From Prorocentrum cordatum (lineage: Eukaryota > Sar > Dinophyceae > Prorocentrales > Prorocentraceae), in contig CAUYUJ010016472.1 of NCBI GenBank assembly GCA_963575745.1, positions 203,147-267,146 of the forward strand: a stretch of 64,000 nt of DNA, in the 5' to 3' direction. The translations under genes and the position numbers were made by a program. Positions 42,955 through 54,414 of this stretch are shown piece by piece (within the stretch, counting starts at the first letter, position 1; every line of letters starts with the position of its first letter). Under the pieces are notes generated by a model. It was not told the origin of the DNA. It saw only the letters and a program-made list of their open reading frames with translations, and searched no databases.

Positions 42955-43110
42955 TCGCTGGGCCTCCCCAGACCTGTCCCAGGCTACCCCCGAGAGGAAG
43001 GCCTTCCCTAGGCTGAGCTACCTAGGCCTTCCTAGGCCTTCCATGGGCCTGGGCATTCCTAGGCCTAGACCTTCCCAGGCCGTTCACATGCCTATCTAGG
43101 CATACCCTAG
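42955..43110 (+). repeat. CCTAGGCCTTC minisatellite
   Basis: Irregular palindromic words (CCTAGGC, GGCCTTCC, CCCAGGCC) over about 150 bp of intron. Confidence 0.6.
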
Positions 43111-43137
43111 GCTTACGTCGCACTTGGCTACAGGGCA

Positions 43138-43273
43138 GGTGTTAATACATAGGATGTTTAAACATAGAGGTGTTTTAATACATGATTCGTGTATGAATGA
43201 ATGTATGCATGAACTCATCGTTGTTTTTAATACTAAATCCGCACGCGGAGCATGTATTAAAAACGGCACTGTA
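43138..43273. repeat. AT-rich inverted repeat beside MITE copy 2
   Basis: GTGTTTTAATACATG (about 43,172) and CATGTATTAAAAAC (about 43,251) are inverted copies; GGTGTTAATACAT occurs once more at the left edge. This AT-rich island stands out in the GC-rich intron and abuts the next element. Confidence 0.55.
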
Positions 43274-43446
43274 CAGTCAACACGAGTAGTAAGGAAGCGC
43301 GATAAGGATGCGAGGGCCTTGAAGGCCGCTTCGAAGCTTTGAGAGCGGTGCGCGGCCAACGAAAGTGGCCAAGGACGGACCGAGGAGGCAAGGATGCAAG
43401 GGAAACCTTGGGAGAGTTGCCCATCCTTAAAAATGCGGGTCGACTG
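43274..43446. mobile_element. Tc1/mariner-like MITE, copy 2
   Basis: Exactly 173 bp like copy 1, starting CAGTCAACACG and ending GTCGACTG, flanked by TA at 43,272-43,273 and 43,447-43,448. The interior GCGCGATAAGGATGCGAGGG and GCAAGGATGCAAGGGAAACC matches copy 1. It lies in the intron between the first two recognised BTB-gene exons. Confidence 0.8.
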
Positions 43447-43489
43447 TACCCTCCGGGCCTCGGGTAATCAGGGCCTTCCCCAGGCTGCC

Positions 43490-43675
43490 CCCAGGCGACG
43501 GCGACGAGCCTGGCCACCTCGAGGCGGTCCCGCAGGCAGCTGCCGCGGCCGTCGCCGAGCGCCGCGCCCACGAGCACCGTCGCCTCCGGAGGCAGGCCCC
43601 CGCGCACGTCCGTGGCGCGGGTGGCGGCGCAGAAGGGGGCGCTGTAGTGCACCCTCCAGCCGAGCAGCAGGTCCT
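43490..43675 (-). CDS. BTB gene, first recognised exon
   Basis: The minus strand encodes EDLLLGWRVHYSAPFCAATR, GGLPPEATVLVGAALGDGRG and LRDRLEVARLVAVAWGQ without stops. The composition is that of the other exons of this gene. I do not recognise the domain. The true first exon and start codon were not found. Confidence 0.5.
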
Positions 43676-43739
43676 CTTGTCTCATCCTTTTTTCTTTTTC
43701 TCAGGGAGACTGTTGGGCGATGTTATCTTCTTCTTTTCC

Positions 43740-43995
43740 TCCTCCTCCTCCAGATGCTCCTCCACCTCCTCCTCCTCCTCCTCCTCCTCCTCCTCCTCCT
43801 CATGACCCTCCCTATCTCCATCGCCGTGACCATCCCCATCCCCATCCACATCATCAGCATCATCATCAACAACAACATCAACAACATCATCATCATCAGC
43901 AGCATCATCAGCATCATCCTCATCCTCATCCTCATCCTCATCATCCTCATCCTCATCATCCATCATCCTCATCATCCTCATCCTCATCCTCATCC

Positions 43996-44040
<45 letters not shown>

Positions 44041-44442
44041 CGATCATGATCACCACCATCATCATCAACAGCAACATCATCATCATGATCAACATATCAA
44101 CCATCAACATCATCACGAGCACAGAGAAGGCACCGTCACCTCGTGGCCGTCGATGGCCGCTCGCATGCCTCCTCTTGTAAGGACCACCTGGGGGCATTTT
44201 CCCTCCCGCCCTCGCCAGGGTAGACCTTGGGGGCCTGGGTGGTCTTTGACCGCCGGGCAGGGCGGATCGTAAGTACTGCCCTGACAATTGTTGAGCTTCA
44301 GGCTCCACCCATGTGGCCCCACCCAGGGGGTCCAGACGGCGCTGCGGGGCATGACGCTTCTTTCTGCCGAGGCGGTCTGGTCCCGCCCTCGCGCCCAGCG
44401 CCCATGCAGGCGCCCAGCGCGCATGCACAGTGTGGGGGGGCG

Positions 44443-44496
<54 letters not shown>

Positions 44497-44517
44497 TCAT
44501 CATCAACATCGTACTCG

Positions 44518-44565
<48 letters not shown>

Positions 44566-45079
44566 CCATCACCATCACCATCAACTCCCTCATCAGAATC
44601 ATCAGCATGGGAATAAGCATCATCATCAGCATCATCACCGACATCGTCAGAATTACCAGCATGATCATCATCACCAGCATCATCATCCATGTCCTCCTTA
44701 TAACCAGCCCCCTTATTATCAGCAACACCATCATTGGCACAATATTCATTAATCCCACCACCCACTCACCACTACCACAATCGTCATCATCAGCATCAGC
44801 ATCATCATCAGTGCAATCATCATTAGCACCATCATTTCCATCACAAGCATCATCATCCTCATCATCATCCTCCTCATCACCCTCCTCCTCCTCATCATCA
44901 TCGGCATCGTCGTCATCGTCATCATCATTAGAAGCATCAGCATCATCACCAACATCATCATAATCAGCATGAGCATCATAATCAGCAGCATTCCCATCGT
45001 CATCATCCCCACCGCCGCACTCACCCTCAGCATCGCCATCATCATCACCATCATCATCATCACCGTCATCATCACCACC

Positions 45080-45140
<61 letters not shown>

Positions 45141-45200
45141 GCATAATCAATATCATCACCTTCATAATCACCATCACCATCACCATCGCCACCGTCATCA
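43740..45200 (+). repeat. (CTC)n and (ATC)n microsatellite complex
   Basis: CTCCTC (43,738-43,803), then (CAT/ATC)n at 43,855-44,050, 44,440-44,600 and 44,620-45,200. A non-repetitive island at 44,105-44,435 has no gene that I can support. The 511-codon minus frame is a poly-Asp/Met artefact. Confidence 0.9.
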
Positions 45201-45867
45201 CCATTAACATCGTCCACTTCGGCATTCTGCCCTGTTGTGACCTCCTGTTACTCATTGTGTTTCTCCTTCTCCTTATCCTTCTCCTTCTCCTCCTTCCTCA
45301 AAGGTCCACGGGAACGCCCTCGCACACGCCTGCGAACGCGGGGAGCGGAGACGGTACACTTACGTACCCCACCCAACCTTCCCTCAGCCTGCTACCTCTC
45401 GTCTCCTCCCCTCCTCTCCTCCTCCCCTCCACATATTTCCTCCTCCCGTCCTCCCCCCTCACCCACCCCCCTACGATGATTACTCGTCATGAGCACAGAT
45501 CTCCCCTCCCCGGGGAGAAGGGAGGAAGAGGAGGAGGAGGAGGAGGAGGAGGAGGGAAAGGGCCGCTGATATCTCAGCTGGCACTCCCCTGATGGTCACG
45601 CCCCTGCGTGGCCCGTCTAGGTCCAGGGGCAGAAGCTCGACGGCCCTTCAAGTACGTGCGTGGTACTGCATGATAGCAGCCAGCAGATAGGGGTAATGGA
45701 AATGCAAGTAGACGTATCCTCATCCTTCCGAGGGCCGTGCTTTGCTGCGAACACACCTGGAATGGAAGACCGACCTCTTCCTCCTGCTCCCTCATGGAAC
45801 CCTTCCCTCCCCCTCTATGTGCCCCATCCCACCCCAACGCCCCCCCAGACACCTCTTCCCTTTTAAA
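45201..45867. other. No gene recognised
   Basis: CT-rich at 45,240-45,470, GGAGGA at 45,530-45,555, then mixed sequence. No domain. Confidence 0.4.
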
Positions 45868-46027
45868 CTTAGGTCGGGCATGTTCTCTCACAGGCGGATT
45901 TGGGGAGCAGGATTAAACATAGTCGACAAATAACAAAACATAGTCAAACGAGCACGGAGCATTGACACCATACTATTTCTCTACTATTATTGAATATTCC
46001 TCCTGTAGAGGAGCACGCCCGACTTTA
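45868..46027 (+). mobile_element. GTCGGGCATGTCC-type MITE, copy D
   Basis: The left end CTTAGGTCGGGCATGTTC leads to CAGGCGGATTTGGGG. The right end GAATATTCCTCCTGTAGAGG then GCCCGACTTTA. The interior has ATAGTCGACAAATA and ATAGTCAAACG, like the ATAGTCGAAAAAT of copy A. Confidence 0.85.
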
Positions 46028-46576
46028 CTTATACCCTCCCCTCAACCCAGAACCACTTCGCCCCTCCTCCTCCTCCTCCTCCTCCTTCTCCTCCTCCTCC
46101 TGCTCCTCCTCCTCCTCCTTCTCCTCCTGCTCCTCGTTCTCCTCCCCACCCACTCCCTTCCCAACCTTTTCCATCGCCCTCTCCCCCTCTCCGCTCCTCC
46201 CCCTCCCTCCTCCCACGGGGGAGGGTACATTGGTGCCCTCCCTCTGCTCCCCAGAACGGCGGGCTGGGCTGTGCCAGCCCCGCGCCTGGTTCGACGCTTG
46301 GGTCGAGCCCGCGCATCCCGGCGCAGGACGAGGACAGAGGAAGGGGGGGAAGCACACGGAGGGGAAAGAAAAGCAGGATGACGAGGACGAGGGGTGGAGG
46401 AAGGGAGGGCGAGGAGAAGAAGGGAAGGAGAGGAAACGATACTCCAAGAGGATGAGGGGTAGGAAAAGACCAACAGACAGGACAGAACGTGATGATGAGA
46501 TGCGGGGTGGGATGATGATGAGGAGGGAAAAGGTCGAGAACGAGGAAGGTGTTGGCGCGTATGGGTGAGGAGAGGC
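46028..46576. other. No gene; (CTC)n and purine tracts
   Basis: CTCCTC to about 46,145, a GC-rich island at 46,205-46,340 without a recognised domain, then GAGGA-rich sequence up to the LINE target duplication. Confidence 0.45.
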
Positions 46577-46589
46577 AGGATAAGGATGG
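46577..46589 (+). repeat. LINE target-site duplication, 3' side
   Basis: AGGATAAGGATGG, identical to 58,370-58,382. Confidence 0.92.
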
Positions 46590-46651
46590 ACGCACCCGAC
46601 CGAGAAAGGTTCGACCTAATTCACAGCTGCATGCACACATGGAGGGGGGGA

Positions 46652-47260
46652 CTAGCCGAGATCGGGATCCTCATCCTCGAACTCCGGTCCCGCCCTCTTC
46701 CTCACCACCACTTGCCTCCCAAGGGCTTTCGCCGCAGCGGCTGAAAGGCCGTAGAGCGCCAAGCCGCGGTTCCAGTCCGCAGCCAACGGCCCTACAAGCG
46801 CCGTCTGCTCGGCGGAGGGGCCCGTCTGCTTCACGGGCCCCTGCAAGCCCTGGGACCAGGCAGAGAAAAAGGGCCGCCAATGCTCCCTGACCTCCAGGCT
46901 CGGGGCACCGACGCACGCCAACGTGAACCCTTTCGGGTTACGATGGCCGGGATAAACTCCAGCACGAAACCTGTTCAGGTAGTACCCCCGACTCGTCGAC
47001 GACGCGACGGGACGACACACAGACCGAATATTCCCTCGCTTCGTGCTGGAATGGGCCATGGCCCCACATCTGACGCACATCAGCATCGAGTCATGAAACG
47101 TCTCACGATCAGACTCGTAAACGTCGGCCTGCTCAAGCAGGTGCTCCAATTGCCTCCAAGCTCCGGGCGATGGCTCTCCGGTGGGTCCACCACCAAGGCC
47201 CTCGGAGGAAGAGGAGGGGGCAGCACACGCAGCAGCAGCGGAGGCTCCCCCCGAGCGGAG
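46652..47260 (-). pseudogene. LINE ORF2 C-terminal part with Cys/His motif (frameshifted)
   Basis: Continues ORF2 in another frame after a shift between about 47,280 and 47,190. It contains QLEHLLEQADVYESD and C-x2-C-x4-H ... C (CVRCGAMAH, then C about 12 residues later), a likely nucleic-acid-binding zinc motif typical of LINE C-termini. It ends at a TAG at 46,652-46,654, 63 bp before the element's 3' edge. Confidence 0.8.
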
Positions 47261-50060
47261 GCAGGCAGAGGAGGTAAACCTGGAACCGCGTCCAGGATGA
47301 CATGTCCAAGCCACTCCAGGCCGACGTGGTCTTGCAATGCCAGGTCACGGCATTCAAACTGTTGCGTTGCACAAAAAATGCCTAATCTCTTGACTAGCTC
47401 ACAACAGCCTAGCACTAGAAGGCGATCCTCAGCAGAAACGCGGAACCGTTCGGCCCCTTCTTTAGCCAGGCGGTCCGCCTCAGAATTGCCAAAGCGCTGG
47501 AGGTCCGTGATCCTACCTTCCCTCACGTCGGTCATCGACGTATGGGCAGGGATTTTGACCACGGCCATCCCCTCAAGGCGGTCCCCGATTTCGGCCCACC
47601 AGTGGGCCCTGGCCGACGTGACCCCCGCAGCCCCCCGGAGATTACGGAGGCAGCCGACTGTGGCAGCACAGTCGATAAACAGGGAAACGTTCTGGCCAAT
47701 GACCGCACGGCGCGAAAGCATCAACACAGCGAAATCCTCGCCGTCGCGGGCCAGCTGCTCTGGCGCCTCGGCGAGAGGGACCACTCCGAACAGGGCGGCG
47801 ATCGTCCTCCCATCCTTATCGAGGACAACGACAGCCCACCCAGCCGTTTTTAAGCCGGGCATGCCTCCCTCGAAACCAGAACCGTCCGCAAAAACATTGG
47901 CCCCATCCGGGATGAAGAGAGGGCCGTCTTGAGGCCACTGCCAATGGCGGGTGCACGGGTCGAGCGTGTCCCTCGGCGGCCTCTTCGCCCAGGCCGTGGG
48001 GTCGGGGAGCATGCACCTACTAAAAAGTTCGCGGGCTTCTCCACTGAGATGGCCAACATTGCGAGCAGCCTCGGCGACGATGGGATCCAGGTTCTCGCGG
48101 CGCCAGCTGGCGAAGGCACAACACTGGAACCTTCGATGATACAAGGTCCCCAGGCCCTCCCCGCACAGCTGACACTTATTGTCCGCTTCAGGGCAATGGC
48201 CGGCAATTCTGCGTTGGGACCAATAAGCGTTGGCCAAAGTGGCCGACAAGGCGGCCTTGTGCCCCTTGGTCCAGCACGCCGAGTTTTTCCGAGACAACAG
48301 TTGATGAAGCGGGGCCCAATTGACCCCTCCGCTCCACTCACAAAAATCATGTTGCTTAAGTTGTTCCTCGCGCTCGACGGTGCGCCGCACAGCACTGCGC
48401 GCAAGCAGGGTGAGAAATTTGGGGGAGAAGCGCTCCACCGACCAGGACTTGCCGAGATCATCAATCAAAGACAGCGTCTCCAAATCAAACGCCCAACGGA
48501 TCCGGGCCAGGAGGAGGAAGAGGGCAGCCACGGGTTGTCGGACCTGGCCCCAGGGAGCCTTCTTCTGCCGGACCGCCTGGGCATCGTGCACACAGGAAGC
48601 CAGCACAGCCTGGGATATGGAACGATTCCATAAAACCCCAACAAATTCTTTCACAGCCGAACAGACCACCACCACAAGAGGATCCCGAATCCAGAGCCCC
48701 GGGGACGAGAGGAACCGGAAGCCCAACGAGGTCCCCGGAAGGAGAGGGCCCCAGGAGCGCGCCGCTTGGACCCTCAGCTTGTGGAGGCTGGTCGGGGGGA
48801 TCCCTAAAATATGGGATCCCCAAATGGCCTTAGCGAGTGGCCCTACGCGGAAAACTCTGCTATGCTTTTCACTCTGGCCGAGCTGGCGCAGGGCGACGCC
48901 TGTCGAGGCGGCGGCGGTTAGGCGACTGGCCTGCGTGGCTACTCTGCGGACGCTGCCGTCGTTCGAATCACCGCCAAGGTCTCGGTGCGAGCGGACAAGC
49001 TTGTCCTCTCCTATCTTCCAACGCGGGTCCCGCATCAACTGCGGCAAGAGGCTGTGGTCGGACAGCATGAACCGGGTCTTGCCCCAATTGATCGGCAGCT
49101 TGCGCGCTCCAAGCTCCGAGGTAACAATGTCGAAGCTCTGGATCGTGCTGTTGATGGTCGTGGCGGGCCCGCCGATGGTGCGCGTCGTCAGGTCATCCAC
49201 CACGTTGAGGGCACGACAAGGGCGAGTCTCCGACGCAATGCGCCTCAGCAACGTCAGCATCAACAATTTCGCCACTCCAGTCGCCGCGCTGCAGCCGGCC
49301 ACAATCGTTCCATTGGGGTGGCTGAGGCGACTGGTGCCTCCAGTCCACCGCGCCCTGCGCGGAGCCCTGTACAAGCAGCACAGGGCCTTCAGGAGAGCGC
49401 CGTCGAAGGAGAAGTGTTCGGCCGCTTGGCGCAACTCCTGGTGGCTGACGTTCTCATAAAACTTCCGGATGTCATAAAACACGGTCATAGCCGTAAGTCC
49501 GTGACGATGGGCGTGACAAGTCAACACATTATGAAGATACGCTGCTTTGTCACAGCTGGTTGCAGCGTCCTTCCCCCGGAAAAAGCTGGAATCCACCGGG
49601 GCTTCCCAATCCTTAACATAGGCACGCCTGACGTTGCTCCAAACCCTGGCCCAGAAACATAGCAGGCCGATGGGCCGCGTTCCACCCTCCGCCTTGGGCA
49701 AGAACACGTTGATCGTGATCCACATGTGCTCGCAGGATGGGGCCTTCTCCCACTCGGTGAGGATCTGGGCGAGTCGAGACACGAAGGCGCCGTCGAGGAA
49801 GGAGACCAAGCGCATGTGGAAGTTGTCCCAGCCCAGGCCAGTAGCAGGGCCGAATGACCTGCATGCGTCCATCACCTGCTGCTCGGTGACGGGGCCACGC
49901 GTCCAGTCATACTGCCAGTCTTTCGGATGGACCTCTTCAGCTCGATCGGTGGAGACCCACAAGGCCCCCCATTCCTCGAGGACTGCGTCAATCGCCGCCG
50001 ATCCAACCAGCCCGTGCGCAGCAGTGCCTCGCCTGGGGCAGGCCTCCTCCAGTCTCTTTG
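47190..50060 (-). pseudogene. LINE ORF2: reverse transcriptase and RNase H
   Basis: One long open frame; this part starts after a frameshift near 50,055. Residue numbers below count from the frame start at 50,337. GWDNFHM (169-175) and LPKAEGGTRPIGLL (213-226) are polymerase fingers. FYDIRKFYE carries the motif A Asp (289, near 49,473). IVAGCSAATG is motif B. NVVDDLT is motif C (Asp381-Asp382, near 49,195). A C-x2-C-x8-H-x4-C motif (722-739) precedes RNase H, whose four acidic positions are present: FADGS (D818), RDGE (E867), FIDC (D889), NSEAD (D955). The domains are intact enough to assign firmly, but frameshifts at both ends make this a pseudogene. Confidence 0.93.
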
Positions 50061-50815
50061 GCCGACAAATGGCCGAACTCCCGCCAGGCCTGGCTCCGTG
50101 CCTTGGCATCGCGGCGGCGTCGCTCCTCGACCTCATCAGAGAGCACCGTGCGGAACCACGATGCCAATGGCCCACCCTTCTGGGCTGCAACAATCCACTT
50201 GTCGACTTGCGGTTCCTTGAGCAACTGGGAATCGGAGAGCGGCACCGGTAGCCCCATGCAGCGCATCTGCTGGATGATCCTGTCGCGATGGATGGCGCGA
50301 CCCGCCTTGGAACCAGACGGAGCAGCTGACGAAACACAGAGGCCGTCCCACAGCCTCAGCATCGACAGCCAGGTCCTGGTGTCCGTCTCGTCATGGCGCT
50401 CCAGGGTGCCTCTGCTGAGGTCCGAGAGCTTCTTCTTCTTCTTCATGGCGACGCCCTTGCAACGGCCAAGGTACAACCTCCTGTCCTGCTCCGGGATCTC
50501 GAAGAGGTCCACGAGGTACAGCTCGGCTGCCGTGAACCATCTGGCCGCCTCCTCCTCGACGTTCCGGATGGGCCTATCCAGCATCCACTCGGCACGAACC
50601 GCGGGGCGGGGCGGACAGATCTCCTCGGCCTTGGCTCGCGACTTTGCCTTGGCTTCCTGATCCGCCAGAGGGATGGCCTTCGGAGGGGGCTCCACCCAGA
50701 CGAAGGGCTCCTCCCGGATTCCGTCCAAAGTGAGCGTCACGTAACAGTGAGGCGAAATCGGCGCGTCGACCCTCGCCTCCACCGACATGGGAAACGCATC
50801 TAAGCTCTGGGAGCC
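50055..50815 (-). pseudogene. LINE ORF2: endonuclease C-terminus and linker
   Basis: Encodes EARVDAPISPHCYVTLTL, the last endonuclease motif. The usual SDH is SPH here, so the catalytic Asp partner is lost while His is kept. A linker follows with MKKKKKLSDLSRGTLERHDE. The frame runs 266 codons but diverges from the polymerase frame near 50,055 (a +1 type shift). Its upstream end is cut by the 1-kb insertion. Confidence 0.85.
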
Positions 50816-50820
50816 GATGA

Positions 50821-51807
50821 AATTCGCCGGCCCAACGGGCCAGGGCGTGCTAAGATCTCCGGTAACTGGTTAACAGTATTAACAGTATTTCCAGTTCGCG
50901 CGCGCGGGGCGGCCCCTGGGGGCCCCCCGGCGAAAAGTGCCCCGACCGCCGCCCGACCAAGTCTACTCAGAGATGGTTTTCCTTCTGGGTGCGGCCTCTC
51001 AGGCTCCCCAGAGCGCGCTCAGAGTGCCCCAAGAGGCCCCCAAGACTGCCCAAGAGGCCCCCGAGACGCCCAAAGAGCGCTCGAAGACGCCGAAGATGAC
51101 CCCAAGACGGCCCAAAAGGCCCCCAAGACAGCCCAAGAGGCCTCCAAGACGCCCCAAGAGCCTTCCAAGAGGCCTCCGAAGAGAGCCCCAAGAGGCCAAA
51201 ATCGTTGATTTTCATTGGTTTTTTCTATGTTTTTTGTGTTCTGGCTTTTTCGGCTTCCGGACGCTCCAAGACGGCCCAAGAGGCCCCCAAGACCGCTCCA
51301 AGCGGCCCACGAAGCTCCCAAGACGGCGCCGAAACGACCCAAGAGAGCCCTCAAGACGGCCCAAGTGCCGCCCAAGACGGACCAAGAGGCCCCAAGACGG
51401 GCCCAAGAGGGACTCAGAAGGGATACCGAGAACTCAAAAATGGAGCCCTCCGTCCCAGAAGGCGCCCAGGAGGTCCCAAAGAGGCCCCAAGAGGCCTCCA
51501 AGAGGCCCCAAGATGTCGCCAAGAGGCCCCAGGAGACTCCCAGGAGGCCCAAAAGAAGCCCCAGAAGGCTTCAAACATGTCTCCCAGGCGCCCCCGAACG
51601 GCCTCTCAACAGACCCCAAGAGGCCCCCCAAAGAAGCATCTTGACGACGACTCTATTTCGCCCCATCGAGAGACGACCCCAGGGAACTGCTTCACCATCA
51701 AAACTCCCCACGCAACGCGTCCTAACGACACCCGCCCCCAAGAGCGCAACATGGGCAACGAACACACAAACAAAAACCAGCGATGCCATATCGCGGGCCG
51801 GCGGAAT
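50821..51807 (+). mobile_element. GGCCCCAAGA-type element inserted in the LINE
   Basis: It separates EYDY (51,825) from the rest of the endonuclease at 50,815. Ends are inverted: ATTCGCCGGCCC at the left, ATTCCGCCGGCCC (reverse complement) at the right. The interior (50,995-51,640) is CCAAGAGGCCCCC-type repeat around the core GCTTTTTCGGCTTCCGG (51,243). Flanks GAGCCGATGA and GAGCGAAGCG are at best an imperfect target duplication. It shows that this repeat family moves, or moved, as a unit. Confidence 0.7.
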
Positions 51808-51825
51808 GAGCGAAGCGATTCAATA

Positions 51826-52053
51826 GTCGTATTCATGGCCATTGCACGTCGGTACTCCGGGCGCGCACGCCGTGGCCGAGGCCAGATCGAGCCAACCCGT
51901 GGCCATGACCTCCTCGGGCTCCATGTTCCAATCCCCTCCCAGCAGGAAAGGGAACCGCTGGGCACCGAGGAAAGTGCCGAGGAACTCGAGGATATCCAGG
52001 TTCTCGCCCTTGGGCCCCAGCGAGTCGACGCAGTGCACGGAGCCGACGATCAG
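51826..52053 (-). pseudogene. LINE endonuclease, middle fragment
   Basis: Encodes LIVGSVHCVDS, then LLGGDWNMEPEE with the catalytic Asp and Asn of APE-type endonucleases, then PTCNGHEYDY. It continues in frame from SWLIV at 56,228 once the foldback insertion and one duplication copy are removed, and ends at the 1-kb insertion. Confidence 0.9.
52046..52053 (+). repeat. Target duplication of foldback element, left
   Basis: ACGATCAG, repeated at 56,220-56,227. The outer A may belong to the element, so the duplication is 7 or 8 bp. Confidence 0.85.
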
Positions 52054-53199
52054 TTGGCTTCGCCAAGGGCTATGAAGGGACGCGTGGATATTTTTTTCCT
52101 TTTCAAATTTCATCTTAGTGGTCTCGTGCCGAACAACGACAGATCTTATTGAACTGATCTGCTCAACAAAAAACAAACGCGCACAAAATCCACTGCGGAT
52201 GCCCTCAGAGGAAAACGAACAATGGAATGCTGCATAAGCGGCGCCCGCGTTCCGCCCGCAGTCCAACTGCAGACAAAACCACAAACCAGCAGGTCCCGAG
52301 AAGGATTGCAAGCAGGCCCTCGGGTCCCAAGACAGGCTTTGTAGGGGTCCAAAACAACTTGCAGACCTGTTTCCTCGCATATGTTCTGACGCGTTTCGGC
52401 CGTGGTCCGCGGGATTCTACTGTTCATCCGCCTGTTTGCCTTCATTTCCGACGCCTCGCGTGTTTCCGCCAGCCAAGGCAAAAGCAATCGCCAGGCGAGT
52501 TGCCTCGATCAGCATGCGTAGCAGCATGCGGCGCCGCAGCGAGACGAATGTGTTTTCACTGGTTATGTACGGGAGGAGGAAGAGGAGGTGGAGGAAGCGA
52601 CGGAACAAATATGGTGGCGAAGGACCAGTAGCAACGAAAGAAGAGGAACAGCAGAAGGATGGACGCGTGCTGGAGGAAACAGCAACATGCTAGAGCATCA
52701 AAAGGTCGGAAGGATGATGAGGGACCTGAGGGGGGGAGGAGGGTTACGAAGAGCCAGGGGGAGGTAGCAACCGCATTGGTGATCCGCGCAGAACACCAGT
52801 GCGCCGCACCCTTTCGTAAACGAGGATGTAGGAATGTGCCAGATGGGGAGGTGGGGGGGGCATGGGGGAGGTAGGAGGACATGGGGGTAAGAACGCTCAG
52901 GACGAAGCAGTTCCAGAGACGGTGCCCAGGCAAATTGTGTTCATCAGAAACGTGTGCCAGCATGGTGCTCAACCAAGAGGGCGACGCTGTTTACGTTAGA
53001 AACGTGAGGACGGCGCAGGAGGAATCGGAGGATTAACAGCAGCGGAGAAGGAGGACAAGGAGGAGGATGACGAGGAAACGGAGGAGGGGCGGGATGAGGA
53101 CGAGGAATAGGAAAAGGAAGGATGGGAGAGAAAAAGTCACGACGACGGCCAGAATCAACCATGGAGGATGTTGTTTGTTTTTCGCACACGGCTCTTGTT

Positions 53200-53770
53200 A
53201 GAAGCCCCTTGGAGTGATTTGTGGGCCATTGTGGAGCTAATTTGGAGCCATTTTGGGAGAGCCTACAGGGTCCTCTTGAGGCTGTTTCGGGCCTCCTTGA
53301 GATCCTCTTCGGGGTCTCGCGGGCCCGTCTTGGAGGCCTTGGGGGCCCTCTCGGGGCCATCTTGGAAACGCCGTCAGTCAAAGAGTACGGGGGGAGGGTC
53401 CTTGCAGCGTCCCCTCTCTGGAGCCGCCCACGTCGCCTCTTGGCGCTCTCTTGGGGCGTTCTTCGGCTGCTCTTGAGCGCTCTCGGCGCCGTCTTGGGGC
53501 CTGTCGGGTTCTTCTGGAGGGCCATCTCAGGCCAGCGCGGCCATCTTGAGGCCTCAAGAGCCCATGGAAAACGAAAAGGCGGCGAGACATAACGCATAGC
53601 ACGCAATGGTGTTCACTTTTTTTGTCTTGGAGGCCTCCTTGGAGAGCTCGAAGGGCACGCGGGGCCGTCTTGAAGCGGTCTTGACGACTCAGAGGCATGT
53701 TGGAGGCTCTTCGGAATCGTCCTGGGATGCATTGAGCGATATTGGAGGCGTATCTGGGCTCCTTGCAGCC
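53200..53770 (-). repeat. GGCCCCAAGA-type block, left arm of foldback element
   Basis: CTTGGNGGCC words with the inverted core CGCCGCCTTTTCGTTTTCC near 53,560-53,590. Confidence 0.7.
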
Positions 53771-54414
53771 ATCTCGGATACATTTTGGGTCGTATTGGGC
53801 GCTCCAACGACCCGCGGCTACCTTCCCGCGCAGGAAGGATTGGGCGGGGAAATGGGGAACCGTGTCTATGAAGGGGAAGAGTGGGCTTGGATGACTTACT
53901 TCGTCACGCCGCTCACGCTTAAAGGGGTGCTGGGATTCCTGTCTCCCTCCGGCCCTCTCCTGTGGCGTGCCCCTCCACTCCCTGCGACTTCCCCCCCCCC
54001 CCCCGCCCTCCTTCCAGGCTCCGCGCGGGGCCCAGTGAAAACTTCGGGGAGAAAAACAAAAACTCGTTTTGAATACCTCTCTGAATTCTTGGGAATTCTC
54101 GGTGGATTTTTCCTTGGGCGCGCGCATCGAAAAAACACGCGCGGAAAAATCCGGGGGACACCCGGAAAAATTCACGCGGCTTCCGGGGCAAATTCACATT
54201 TGGATTTGGAAAAATCCGGGCAGAATTCACTCGAGAATCCGGGATAGTATTCCCAGGCGGCCGTGGAAAAATCCCACCAGCCATGCAGAGCGCGCGTGGT
54301 GGTTTAACGGGCTAGCTTATCCGCGCGTTTCTCCCTGGCAGGGACGGGCCCCCCCCCCCGCCCCCCCCTGGCAGGGGCGTGGACAGAGAGTGACCGCGGG
54401 GCGGTGGAGTGCCC

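Noticed and set aside
43682-45217. 511-codon Asp/Met-rich minus-strand frame
   Set aside because: It is translated (ATC)n microsatellite.
48320-49459. 379-codon plus-strand frame
   Set aside because: It is antisense to the LINE polymerase, which has all catalytic motifs.
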